Positions 12,042 through 24,100 of a DNA stretch of 64,000 bases are shown here, piece after piece (the first letter of the stretch is position 1; the number at the start of each line of letters is the position of its first letter). This DNA is from Pochonia chlamydosporia 170. Lineage: Eukaryota > Ascomycota > Sordariomycetes > Hypocreales > Clavicipitaceae. The stretch spans positions 248,001-312,000 of the forward strand of contig NC_035793.1 of assembly GCF_001653235.2 (NCBI RefSeq). Reading direction: 5' to 3'. The position numbers and the translations under genes are program-made. The notes under the pieces are model-generated. The model did no database searches. It was not told the origin of the DNA and saw nothing but the letters and a program-made list of their open reading frames with translations.

Positions 12042-13916
12042 TCATTATGTCTTTAACTTCCCCAAAAGAAGTCTCTATTTCATTTTCTTTCTCTGGGAAG
12101 GATCATTGTCCTTTAGTCCATGGCACTGCGAAATGTAAGATACCGTTGTTGTGACTTACACACGTTCTCGGGAGAGCTAAATCGGCCCAACAATCTGAAC
12201 CACGACATGAAATGGTGTAAGAGCTAGATTCGGGACTTCCCATCAATCTATCGATCTGGGCGTAGTGTGCGCCTCTCCCGCACAAAGAACGTGGTGTGGC
12301 GCTGGCGCGGACAAGGGACTGGGGAAATAAAGTCTACACTATGAAACAATATGACGTGTAAATCCAAACGCTACATAGATCCCTGCAATATTGAGTATGG
12401 CGTGTTAGGAGTAATGTAGTACCGAGTCATACTTGATAATTGGGTTGGATGTACGTATGTGATCGACTCGTTTCAATATGGAATTCGAGAGTTACGTTGA
12501 TGATTCCAGCAACCAACAGGTTCTTTTGAAGTTTACGCATGGAACCACTGCCGAAGCAGATACCTGCAAGTTTTCTTGTCTTCTCAGTGCAGCTTTGCTC
12601 CCCACAAAGGACGGTACTGACTCCAATGTCGTCAAAAGTGCTCGGTTGCGATGGCATCCATTCGTGAACCATATATGTATGATATATGCATGCTTATCAT
12701 CTACTCAAGTACACCATGACAGGCTATTGCTTGTCTATATTTAATTCTGACCTCTGGATGTTGGATGAAAAAATCTGGTACTAAATAATGTTGGGTCACA
12801 TCTTGTGGATCGACTTGATCATGACATGGTTTGATGTTGTGTTTTACTAGCCCAAGCCATGGGATCACTCATTCTCGCATCCTTGGACTTTGACGCAGGA
12901 TAATTCGCGGTTTGACAATGTATTGCTGCGGGATTGTGTCGATAGCTCGGGGGACAGTTGGATTCGCCGAGAATTGAAGAGCAACATCACAACCTCTCTA
13001 CATTGGGGTCATCAGAGGTCGACACTCCATGGCCGTTGAACGTACTAGACACACGACATTCATCGTGTGACTTGGTGCTTCTGGTTACGCTAGCTGATTC
13101 TAAACTTGAAAGTGCTACCGTTCCAGAAAGATCAATGATCCTTCCCATTTGCGTTCTCACCCCTGAACCTCACACGCTCACTCACACATCGTTTGCGAAC
13201 CCTCTGGATTCTGGAAAGGACTAGCGGTTCAGAGAATAGTAATAATGTTGGCATCACCGCAAAATCGTCATTCTTTTCCTCTTTTACTCCAGGTCTTTGC
13301 TTCGAAAACAACGGTGTTTCAGGTGTTCTGCAATTTCGACTGGAAACGCAAGGCAAAGGAGGAAAAGTCTCGCTAGCTAGTCTACAGCAGCCCTTTACAC
13401 AGGCCACGACAAGGCCTGGCGCCCCGTTAGTGGATGGTCATTCTCGTGTTGGTAGGCTTTGACAACTGGGAATTAAAAGTTGGCAAGGACCTTGTAGAGG
13501 AGTGGTATCGATCGCATATCGTCAAGACAAGGGTGGGTGTCAATTGCTGCTGGAGATCCCAGCGGATTTGGAAGTATACTGGATGTTTATACTCGTGACA
13601 TACATGGAAGAAACGATGGACGCGGACGTGATTTACGAGTATGTTCAACTACAGCGCGTGTCAGACGAAAGCGGGCGGATCCTCCGAGGTCCTTGTCTTT
13701 AATATAATACCACACTCGTTACAAGCTGAGATGCATCATTTAGAATCGTTTTTATGACATCCAGCTCTGCCTTTCTGCTCCCGTCCACAAAGTGTTCGCG
13801 ATTGGCCATCATTGTAGCTTACTTGAACTGTTTGAGAAACGAATGTAACTTGTCAAATCTGCTTGGTTGTTCCTGTTTCTAACTCAACGTACACCGTACT
13901 AGACCGTCTGCTGCAT
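12042..13916. other. Gene-poor stretch of about 1.9 kb
   Basis: Several frames of 60-90 codons lie on both strands between 12430 and 13710, but none has recognisable motifs, and I could not join neighbours into a convincing spliced gene. Both flanking genes end here (convergent), so 3' UTRs account for part of it. No transposon remnants or long repeats were seen. Confidence 0.35.
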
Positions 13917-15081
13917 CTATCCTTGACCGACTGGATGCTTCCACGCCATCCAACCGATCCATATTTGGACACAAGCAAGTACGATGGAAATGATCCCAAC
14001 ACAGATGGAGATAAGCAGCGCCAATAGAGCAACGAAAAGCGCATTGCTCTCACTAGTTTGCCAGCGCAGCCATCGTTCTAGCTTATTCCGAGGTGGCCGG
14101 TTCTTAAGAAGCTCTCGGAGAATTGCCAAGCGCTCTCCCCAGTAAATGTATTTAAAGTCTTCTGGGGGCTCTTGGAAAATTTGGTACCCCTCGTACTCGG
14201 CACACTCGCGATCGAAATACCCGCCGCGTTTGGAAATCAACTTGTCTAAGATTGAGGCAGACTTCGGGTCGATGGGTGGGAAGAGTATAGATTGGATCGA
14301 GTGGAGTGTTTCAACAAGCAACTGCGGTGGCACTGTGCCACTGGAGAATGTAGGTTAGTGTAACAGGCTTTTTAGTCTCTGATTTGTGCAACTTTCTAGT
14401 TTCTCACACTTTTAGACTTTCTAGGAGACTCATTCCGAGTGGTCGGTTGTGGCTGCGGCAATTTTCAAGGTGTGCCTTCAAAAACTTGGCATGGTGAAAT
14501 AGGTATAGGCAATTGCTTTTCGGATCAAACAGCAAGTGTTCGGCCAGGTTATCTGTGCCTCGAAAGCTAATCCCAAGACGCTTTTGTAATTTCCATGCCT
14601 TCATTGACGCTTTATCTTCAACTGTCTCGTCGGCCCTTTTCATCGACAACTCGCAGCCGACGGGGAAAGAACGCTCAACAAAGTCGACGTATTTCTCTTG
14701 TGAGAGCCAGGATATTGGTCGATGGCCGCCAAGGTTGAAATCAGTCGCGTGGTGGCGGTTAGCAGCACAGTCAATCATAACCATGGCCTGAACAGCCAAG
14801 TTAATGATCTTCTCAATTCTAGAAGAGAAAGAAGCTCCTTCGCAAAGGCTTTGAAAGGTCTCATTCTTGGTCATCTGAGGGTTGTGCTTCAGAATATCCA
14901 CAACGTGGAGAATGTTCTTGTATGTGAGTTGGTCTCCAGCATTTTGGTTGTTCAGGCGTAAAAGGAAGTCGTTTTCTTGGCAGAGAAGGTCATCACAGAA
15001 AGCGAAGAAAACTGGCAGATCACCCACCCGACCGAAGAGTCGACGGGCTGCGTCATCTCTCTCTTCTGGTTTGGACTTCAT
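13917..15081 (-). CDS. Conserved fungal protein with C-terminal membrane helix, function unknown
   Basis: Two exons, 15081-14408 and 14340-13917, join in frame (GT-AG, phase 2) to give 365 residues starting with ATG at 15081. Most of the protein looks soluble and helical, with segments like CLYLFHHAKFLKAHL and VETLHSIQSILFP. The last 50 residues hold one or two hydrophobic helices (about residues 315-355, NALFVALLALLISICVGIISIV without the ends) and a short WKHPVG tail. I recall this layout as a widespread uncharacterised family in Pezizomycotina. It is transcribed divergently from the protease-zinc-finger gene, with 350 bases between the two start codons. No function is assigned. Confidence 0.75.
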
Positions 15082-15431
15082 GATCCCCTCCGCAAACCTC
15101 TACGGCTCAGGACGGTATGTAGTAAGAAAGATTTTGGAAGTTGATCTACATATCCCTAGTTGGGTGCATCCCTGGCCATCGAATCTGATTGACCCGGCGG
15201 TGTGCTTGGCTGCCTCAGCTGAGACGCACTGCAGCTGCCACACAAAACAGGGCGGAAACAGAGGTCACTTCGCATGTTCGTTATATCTGGAGTGACAGCA
15301 AATCTACATACTGCAATTGTGCCTTAGGCTTTAAACAGCGGGGCTGTGCATATTTGAATGAAGCCGCTTCTACTTCTACAACCCTACGTGCTGCTTGTTG
15401 TCGACTTTCTCCAACGCGTCACAACGACAAG
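15082..15431. promoter_or_regulatory. Divergent promoter region
   Basis: These 350 bases separate the start codons of two genes that point away from each other (the membrane protein on the minus strand and the protease-zinc-finger protein on the plus strand). They must carry both promoters. No clear TATA box or repeated site was identified. Confidence 0.5.
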
Positions 15432-18250
15432 ATGTCTAGAAGCAGTGGAAACTCAACCCAAATGCATGTTGATAATCCACAATCCGCTGAGCTGTAAGTT
15501 CCTATGCGCTTACATATATTCTTGTAGCATATTACCGTACTCTGCGCTCATACAGGACTTGTAGTGACTTCCATGGAGCGAAGACGAACTATTGTGGCGA
15601 ATCTCTCGGACTTCTGACACCCTGGGCAGAGAGCAAACCTATTAAATGCTTAAATGAAGGCGTAAAACAACCTCCGTGGCGCAAAGTGGTACCTACTGTA
15701 AAGTATCCCACTTCTGGAAATGACACCAGCAACTTTGCGAGCTCATCCAACAGTCCCGAGACAAGTTGCAGAGCACCGGTGTCAACACAGGGAGAGACGA
15801 GTACCAGCACCAATCCGAGTATCGATACGACTTTCACCGGGTCTGTAACAACGCCAAGCACACCATTGACTGTTTCAGACGTTGCCGACTCACAAAAGGA
15901 GAAGTCAACCGCCACCACGACATCGCAGTCCTGTTCCGATCCCACTTCGACTATACTTGGAAGCCCGGAAACAGACAAAAATCTCGTGAATAACAGCATT
16001 CCGCTTCCTGGCAGCCGGGACAAGAAAATATGGTACTTTTTGCCTGTATGCTCTCCACACGTACCACTGGAAGACTACAACTCAAGATTCACATATGTCG
16101 TCCACGAGTTAAAGAGAGCTGTTGATGCACACAGTATTCTAAGGGATCGTACAAGGTTCATCGACTATGACCTTAGAATGGTAGGAGATTCACCACAGTC
16201 AGCGACACCCTCCATTCTCGTCAAATGCAATACGAAAGATGTAACTTCTCTCCGATCTCTATTCAAACACACCGCGTGCCTCCGACTGTGCTATCCCGCA
16301 GAGCCATCGATACGGTCTAGGCTGTTTCATGACCCTGCGCGATCCTCAAAGCCCATGTTCAAGCTCTATTATTTCCCCTCTGATTCGAATCCAACCGTGT
16401 ACATGGCTGGAGAAGAAGCCAATATTATAAAAGTTCCTTCGACTTCAACCATGTGTGGTGCTTTGGTTCAGCATCAAAGTCTCTTTGCAACAATTGGATT
16501 GACTCTTGACATTGATGGGATGGACCGGCTTCTCACTGTCAATCATCTTTTCCGACATGATATACTCGAGGAGCAGGCCAAATCGAAGATAGATGATTTA
16601 CCACTGCCGTTCCCGTCACTGGGCGGGGACGAAGACAGTACCTTAAGCGATCAAGATGAGGCTAACCCATGGTTCAACGACAGTGATGATGACGATGAAA
16701 AACAAACAGGCGAGGACCGTGTGGAGCTCAAGTTCCAGCAGGCTATCCAGCAGGCTATTGCCAATGCAGTGTGGGAGGATGCTATCTGGGGACAGCAGTT
16801 CTCTTCCTCAGAACCCAATGAGCAAGCCGCAAAGTCTGCCACAACGGATTATTCGAGCCCATACTTAGATTGGGCATGCTTAAGAACCAAGGATGAGGAC
16901 TCGATCGGCTCAATGAGGTGCAACTACCTCATCCTAGACAAAAATTCACGCACACTTCTTCAAACAGTCTCGCGCTCCCCTCGCGTTTACGCAACGCCAG
17001 TCTACTTGATATCTGCAATCAGAGGTGTGAGATGCGGTACGTTAATCGCGGCACGGGGCTACCTTGGATCGTTTCCTGGACAAGCCCTTTGCCAAGTATG
17101 GACCGTCGTCATGGATGGAGGCATTGGTAAGCAACAAGATCAAGTAAATCCCTCTTTGCCACCAGTATTCTGACCTCGAGCTATTCTAGGAATTGTACCA
17201 GGCGAGTGCGGTTCAGTCGTTGTGGATCAAGAAACATTTGGTGTCTACGGCCACGTCGTCGGCTCTGACTTGTTAGGGCATGCTCGTGTTGTCCCGTTGT
17301 CAAGCGTTATCGATCAGATAAAAGCTGAATTCAACGCAAGGAGTATTCAGCTGCCAACTACCGCGCAATACGAATACACAACTCACCCATGTGAGACCCA
17401 ATGGCTGAGTCAATATCCCATGTCCCAACCCGAGCATTCTACTTACGACTCTCGTTTCTGGATGCGCCCCTCTGATCTTGGCTTTATACGACCATGGCGG
17501 GATAATGGCGACACTCTAGGATTGCAGAGTGACACCATGTGGCACAGGTTTCCGGCCATAGTATCTCACTCACAGTACACCCGCCTAACCAACTCTAGCT
17601 CATCAAATTGCGATAGTGAAGTTTGTATGTCATCAGAAGACGCGGCTGGCAGACCGGAAAGCGTTTCTGATTACAGTATCGCCGACCAACACGTACTCTC
17701 TACAGACGTGACGAATTGGAGTAGCAGCAGCGGCAAACCTCTTGCTGCAAGTAAATACCGGGGGAGATGGGCTTGCCCCTTTGCCAAGAAATCCGGGCTA
17801 TCTTCTCACCCGTGCTACAAAAGGGCATTCAATGATATCTCAAGAGTCAAGCAACATTTGCAGAGAGAACATTACCACATCGATGGAAATGGTATCAGTT
17901 CAGAACATCTGACAGCTGAGCAATTTGAGAAAATGCGACGCCGTATGCCGGCTAATGACATACAGAGTTGGACCAAGCTATTTCACATACTTTTCCCTGA
18001 AGATAAATTACCAGATGACCCATTTGTTCCCTCGTGTCCCGGCACCAGTCATGGCCAGGGACCAAACGACGCTTACAACATCCAGTCTGAGTATGAGCCA
18101 CAGCACTGGAACAAACTCACGGGTGGGAGCAGTGTGCCCACACTCACTAATACATATGCATCTGCGGCGGAACTCGAAAATTGCGAGTCTGAAGCTTTCA
18201 TAAGCCTTGCGGGCTCCCGCTTCAACAGAGACGATGAGACGGGGAAGTAG
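15432..18250 (+). CDS. Chymotrypsin-fold protease-like protein with Cys nucleophile position and C-terminal zinc finger
   Basis: Exons are 15432-15493, 15556-17126 and 17190-18250, giving 897 residues. After a Ser/Thr-rich region (about 45-125), residues about 310-590 look like a trypsin/chymotrypsin-type domain: His351 in LLTVNHLF (the TAAH position), Asp459 in YLDWACL (the D-[IW]-A-L position) and Cys551 in PGECGSVVVD (the GDSGG position, with Cys instead of Ser). The segments GTLIAARGYLGS and VYGHVVGSD are typical of the fungal branch. Near residues 738-772 there is a zinc-finger-like segment, WACPF then ...PCYK, then HLQREH, of a kind common at the end of fungal proteins. Fungal relatives often occur in NLR-type (STAND) proteins; no NACHT or NB-ARC motif is visible here. 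Proteolytic activity and the role are inferred. The zinc finger suggests a nuclear or nucleic-acid-linked role. Exon 1 is supported only by frame continuity. Confidence 0.75.
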
Positions 18251-18867
18251 TGTTCGATAATACGCACTTGGTCAGTTTGGATGTGGTAGACTCAGGATGT
18301 AAATGTCGGAATGAATTATGTAGAAGTTTAAGTCCAATATCATCTTCAGAGTGATTGTATTTGCATTTGAGATTCGTTTGGAAGATGTCAGTCCCAGCAA
18401 AATCCGTGACCAGACGGGCACGAGCCTAAAGGAGTATGACACGACGCAAGCCAGTTGCCGAGCCTAAAAGCTATACCGTGGACTAAATGTACAATTCTAA
18501 CACATCGAACCAATACAAACTTTGTCTCGGCATGTCAAAGGCTTCACGTCACGCCCAAAGTCGAACATCAACAACTCTTCACCAATTGCGTGTATTGATC
18601 TAAGTGCAAAAATGTCTGTTCACCCTCCCAACTGAACTCATGTAGCCAAGATAATTTCCAAAGACTATCCCAAATACACTACATAGATAACAAAAATACC
18701 AAGATGACTGACATCAGCCAAGACGTATATTCCAAAAGTGACCAATCCGTGAGCTATGCCGATTTCCCTTCCAATCAAGCCTATTCCTAAATAAGCCGTG
18801 ACATATATCCTCTTAGGTTCCTTAGAAATTGGACACAGTCTACCTTCCAACGAGGGAGGTTTGTGCC
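18251..18867. other. Intergenic region between convergent genes
   Basis: About 620 bases between the 3' ends of two genes. A minus-strand frame (18665-18937) overlaps the end of the regulator gene and has hydrophobic residues, but it has no independent start context and no family resemblance. Nothing else was seen. Confidence 0.4.
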
Positions 18868-21167
18868 TTAAAGGCTTGTTGGTGGGGACAGCGTTGAATC
18901 TTCGACTGTAAAGCTCGGCCAGAACGCCTGCAAACATATTAGAGACTCATTCACTACCAAATAACCCAACGAGCAACTTACCGAAGAGTCAAGGTCCAAC
19001 CAATCCGTTAACTGCCAGTCATCCAATATAAGCGGCACTTCCATTGCAAGCGCAGGATCTGGGCCGAGTTGGTCGTTTGATCCCGGCACGGTTCGTTCTA
19101 TAATCGTGATCGGCAAACTGCTGCAATTCTCGCCTCCACCATACGAAGGGGTCTCGGGCGTAATATGCCGTGCAGGATGTCTGTTTCTATCTCCTGGTTT
19201 CTGTCCCCTAGCTTGATTGACAGCCAGCGACCGAAACTCCTCTAGGATGACAGCATACCGTCGACTCGGCGAATTAGATGCTGTAGCCTGAGCAAGGTGT
19301 GTATGACATCGTTCCGCCAGACGCACAAGAGAAGATCTGGCACTCTGCCCACCGTCTTGACTCATTCGGTGATGCTTAATTACCCAGACATAGGTGACGA
19401 CTAGTGCGCAAAACGTGACATAATGCGTCCACCAAAACGCATGAAAGATTGGCCCATCCTTCGCCATGTAATCAACTGTTTCGAGGACACTTTTCGCGGC
19501 TTTGATGCAGTCTTGTATTTGAAGGCTGTACTTGGATACCGGATTTCGGAGGAGGAACAGCCGGTTTGCATGCATGATGGCATGGGCATGTGCTAACTTC
19601 AGGACGATGGCTTGACGGCGATAGCTTGGGATTAGAATAGCCGGGTCGATGCTGCCCAGGTGAATGGGTAAGCTACGGTGCCATTCTTCGACATGCTTGG
19701 TCATTTCACCGGCGGCGATAATTCTGTCATGTTCGGTACTGTGCTTGTATGAGTAGACCTCTCGCGATATCCGTCCAATGATTCTTGCGATTCTACGAAT
19801 ATGAATTAGTACGCCCTCATCACAGTACAACTTCTGAATCCATACTTTGCGTGAAATATTAATGCGTCGGTGTGGCAACCGGATCGATTCTCAGTTAGCT
19901 CACATATTGGACCTGATGGAGTCATCTCTTCATCATTGACTCTGTCAGGCCAATCCTGGTCAATGTCATCGTCGTGAAATACTCGTGGCCGTCCAAATAC
20001 AACGCCCAAATAGTTGTCGATGATGTATGCTGACCAGAACGTCCTCAGACAACATTGTTCATGTATGTAATCTGGTTTGGCGGCCCTCCTTCTCGCGATA
20101 TTAGCTCGCCTCTGCCATCCCAGAGCTGCAATAATGCGAAGAGCATGTCCAAATGTATACCATGCCTGATTGAATCGGGAAGTAGTGAGCAGGTACAATG
20201 TCTGTACCATATGCGCTTGCGCAGATTCCACAACGGGAACTCCAGTCTCCTGGTCTGTCAGCCGCGTAGAGAAGGCAAACAGTTCATCGGTTCCTCGAAG
20301 TGCTTGTGCATCTTCTTCCTGGGCGACGGTGAATTTGGATTTTTCTTGGTGTCGTTTAGCCATGGCGAGCGCAACATACACCACTGCTGCCTTGGCCCGC
20401 CCAATGCTTGTCCAGACTGGGATGCCCTCTTTGACGTTGTTTTGCATTGTTGATAACCATGTATCTACTGAAGGTCGGTGTAGGCATCGGTATGTGGCAA
20501 TGCAAACATCGAAATACAGAGTCATTAATACCTTTGCATCTTCTATGTTGGGAAGGATATCTTGGGTGATGTCTCTGCTTACGGACAAACTCTTATCGCC
20601 GGACATGGTAATAAGATGAGACTCTGAGGATGGTCGATATTCAGTGGCTTCATTCTTGTCCTTCTTTACAGAGAGGCGCTTCCAAGCTCGGTGCAGAAAA
20701 GCGAGACTTGATGTTGGATCAAACACTTGTCCCTGTATTTCTGCCATACCCAGCTCTGGCGATGCCCTTGACGGTCCGGTGCTATCACCGTTAGGGCCAT
20801 GGCTGCTTGTCACCTGCATCGCGCTATTATGGGCATCCAGATCAGTACCATTTCGACCCATGGAAGCTTGTCTTTGGTCTTGATCATATTCCAAGCTGTC
20901 GTCATTCTCAATGCTTATCGTCACTCGTCTGGCAGCATTTGACGGCGGTGGAGTTGTCTTGGTCCCTCTTGTGTAGCTAGCATTGTATAGACACTCGATG
21001 TCTCGGGCAATGCACTTTTCGCAGGGCTGGTCTCCCGTACACTTGGCTTTCTTCAGCTTACACGAGTCGCAGGCTCGTGTTACTTTCCGGATCTTTGGGG
21101 TCGACGGGTCGTTTCCGGAGGCATACTCGGCCACACGCTTTTGGCCTTGCATTGCGAATCCGCCCAT
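18868..21167 (-). CDS. Zn2Cys6 transcription factor with fungal-specific regulatory domain
   Basis: Exons are 21167-19846, 19792-18982 and 18927-18868, giving 730 residues. The ATG at 21167 is the first good start; the frame is open for 26 codons upstream without an ATG. The binuclear zinc cluster CDSCKLKKAKC...PCEKCIARDIEC lies near residues 30-60. The middle homology region (LMTLYFDVCIATYRCLHRPSV through GLRIIAALGW-like helices, about 190-400) matches the fungal_trans domain. The 54-base third-exon intron is a multiple of three and stop-free, so it could be retained; its GTAAGT/CAG borders favour splicing. The gene sits next to an MFS transporter and the NRPS-like gene, so it is the natural candidate regulator of that locus. 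Confidence 0.85.
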
Positions 21168-21836
21168 CAACTCTGGGGACTTTGGCTCCAGTATTCGGAT
21201 TTTATTCCGAGCTTGGCGATGCGGTGGATCAGTCCGGAAAGCCAACCATTTTATTTTACACCGGTCTCGAAGACGAGCGACCGTGAGTCATTGTCTCTCA
21301 GGATCTTTCAAGTATGTCGTTGAAAACAATAGGTCGCTTTTCTTTGTTGAACAGCTGAATTTGGCGAAGCTTGATGGAATATTGTAAGTCTGAAATCCGG
21401 GTGGTTGAGGTTGGAAGGCGGAAAAGCATTTCAAGCCGGAAAAAGACGATTGATTGACCATTTGGGTAATTCCAATTTGCGGGGTTGTGGGGAATCCCTG
21501 CATGTGCAACTCATTTGCATCAGACTAGACTGTTTCAGGGTTAGGGTCTGAGAATAGGGTAGCTGTCCTTTACACTTTTTGCTGGGCATCATTGAATTCC
21601 ATAACCATTCTAAAACGCCATAGGATAGGTAGTTAGCATCTCGGAGTTTGTGAGATGCTTAATACGCAAGACGGAAGTGGTTTAACGTTACTGTTATTGG
21701 GCAGTAAGAAACCGGATTAAAGCAGTTGTAATTCCACAGGTCCTAACGTTGTATGGAATTGGGCATATTATCAAATTAATAAGGAAGATGGGTTGCTATG
21801 ACAGCACCGAAGAAAATTCCTCGTGTCTTACATAAC
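21168..21836. other. Intergenic region upstream of the regulator
   Basis: About 670 bases between the regulator start and the MFS transporter stop; both genes are on the minus strand. It holds the regulator promoter and the transporter 3' UTR. No repeat or clear TATA box was seen. Confidence 0.4.
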
Positions 21837-23526
21837 TTATAGCGTATACTTAAATAAAGGACTCTTGTCACCCATACGCAGCAACTCATCCTCACTATAC
21901 CTAGCCCGAATCTCATCCTCTGGAGTCTTGGCTTTCCTAACATTCCCCCATTTGTAGCTAAGTTCCAACAACAATGCCACAATCACACCAGTTGCACCAA
22001 ACGCCAGAGACAGAGAAAACCCAGTCCAGTACTGGGGTGCCTCTCTATCCAGGTACATGTACGACCCAATGATGCCGCCAATATTGCCGATGCAAATGTT
22101 AAAGGCCACGCCAATTGCTCGACGACTCGCAGGAGCCAGGTTATTCGCAGCCCAACTACTACCAGCTGGTTGCACCGGATAGATGCCCATACAGGTCAAA
22201 ACGAGGGCAAAGTACCCAGGACCGGTATGGCTGCCCTTCAAGTTGCCTTTGAACCCCATTACGATGGAATATCCAATGGCAATCAGGGACAGAGGAACTG
22301 CCACAAACGGCATTCGCCAATGGAAACGGTCGGATAACCGGGCGAAGAAGATGGAAGATAAACCTCCGGCAACGTATGCGGGTACCGTCATCAATTGCGC
22401 GTTGGTGTTGGTGAAGCCCATGCCCTTGACGATGGAGGGCAGCGTAAACTTTGTGCCGTAGGAGCAAGCGGAAATGCAGAGAAGGATGTACGCCTGGCCG
22501 TATAATCTCCAGTTGGTAACCACCATCTTCATGTCGTGCCAGTTGAATTTCTTGTCATTAGTCTCCTCAGCGAATCGTCCACCTTGTTTGATGAATGTTT
22601 GCAGTTCAAGGAAACGGATTTCTTCCGTCGTCAACCATCTGGTGGAGAATCGAGGAGAGTCAATAAGTAGGAAGAAGCATGCGACACCTAAAATGACTGT
22701 CACAATACCCTCGAGAATGAAGATCCATCTCCAACCTTCGTAGCCGCCAACGCCATCCATCTGAGCGATAGCAGCGGCAAGTAATCCGGAAAACGCACCG
22801 GATAGTGCGCTCGTGCAGTAAAAGTAGGCAATTCTGGTTGCAAGGTCCCTTGGCATGTACCAAAAGGTGCAAAGGTACACCGCTCCAGGATAGAAGCCGG
22901 CTTCGAAAACACCCAGCAGGAGTCGCACGGTGAGCAGTCCAGCAAAGTTGTTAACTACACCGTGGAGAGTCATGATGATGCCCCATATAGTGACGAGAAT
23001 GCCGATGTACACGGAGGGTCGGTCAAACTTTTTGAGAAGGACGTTGCTGGGAATTTCTAGCAGGATGTAAGGCACGAAGAAGAGACTCAGAACAATGTTC
23101 CATTCGTTGTCTTTGAGTTTTAAGTCTTCGGCAAGTCCTTCAATTTTCGCATTTCCTTGGCAAAGGTTAGCAATTTTCCGTGTTTCTGAACCTGCTGTAA
23201 CTTACCGATATTGGCACGATCCAATTGCGAAATAAGGTACAAAACCGCCAGCATAGGCACGAGCCGAACATCAACCTGTGAAGGATGGTCAGTCTAATAC
23301 GGCTTGAGAGCTCAGAGCGACGTACCTTTCGAGTGATGCGCTTTCGCTGTTCGGGAGTTACGCTGTTGTAAAACGATGCGTCTTCCGCACTCAAACCCAG
23401 AACCCTAATCTCATCAATCAAGTGGATCTGTCTCGCTTTCTCATCATCGTCTACTGTTTGTGCTCTGTCCAATTCATCCACCATGATGACATCGGGCTTG
23501 TCAGAGCCTGGATTTTGCAACGCCAT
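21837..23526 (-). CDS. MFS transporter, anion:cation symporter (allantoate/nicotinate permease) type
   Basis: Exons are 23526-23326, 23275-23206 and 23155-21837, giving 529 residues. The start ATG is at 23526. Around residue 85-92 the protein reads LDRANIG (the LDRxNIGxA motif of the ACS/Dal5-Tna1 family), followed by about 12 hydrophobic segments, including FYPGAVYLCTFWY and PAGSSWAANN, both typical of this family. It probably imports a small organic anion or an amide- or pyridine-type compound with protons at the plasma membrane. The substrate cannot be named from sequence. It shares a 574-base divergent promoter region with the NRPS-like gene, which suggests co-regulation, either for uptake of a precursor or export of the product. 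Confidence 0.9.
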
Positions 23527-24100
23527 GTTCAACTATTCAAGATACGTGGGGGAGAAAAATGGAGCGAATTTTTGCCAATGTACTAGATGCCAGTCTTGAT
23601 TGTTTGTACGCGGGAAATAGCTGTCATTTATGCAATTTGTAGATTGGCGCCACGTTCATGGGATGCACAGGGGATAACAAGAGTTTACCCCGGATTTTCA
23701 TCACCCTGTTGGATGAAACGCCCGCATTGCCCAGCTACCCGCATGGCTTTGATCACGGAAAGTATGTTTTTACCTCATTTTTTGCGTTTTGTCCCGGCTA
23801 AGTTGCGTTGTGTCTGCCGATGGTGGAATCCGATTCATCGACATGAAATCCGGACGGCGCATCTCCGCATCGGAAAAATATCCGCAAGCCAAGGTTAGGG
23901 GACATCACCGCTCCGGATATCGCTGAATGCGATTCACAAGGGTTAGGTGGTGTATTCCAGAGATCTGGGGTTTGCGATACCGGCCATAAATTGTAAACCA
24001 CTGAGAGATATAAGCTCTGCCATCGGCACATGCACTTGGCGCAGTCTCGACGGCATGAATGTTGAGGGACAGTATACCTCCTCACAGAGTCACAACCATC
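23527..24100. promoter_or_regulatory. Divergent promoter between MFS transporter and NRPS-like gene
   Basis: The 574 bases between two start codons that point away from each other. Two copies of the palindrome TCCGGA occur at 23849-23854 and 23912-23917, and further CCG/CGG triplets lie between them. Zn2Cys6 regulators usually bind paired CGG/CCG triplets, so these are candidate sites for the nearby regulator; the assignment is inference. A TATAAG element at about 24008-24014 lies roughly 90 bases before the NRPS-like start codon. Confidence 0.4.

Noticed and set aside
13132..13702. Overlapping frames on both strands that could have formed a spliced gene
   Set aside because: No combination with GT-AG borders gave a sequence with family features, and both strands are equally open.
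18665..18937. A minus-strand frame with hydrophobic segments at the end of the first regulator gene
   Set aside because: It starts inside the last exon of the regulator, has no own start context and no family resemblance.
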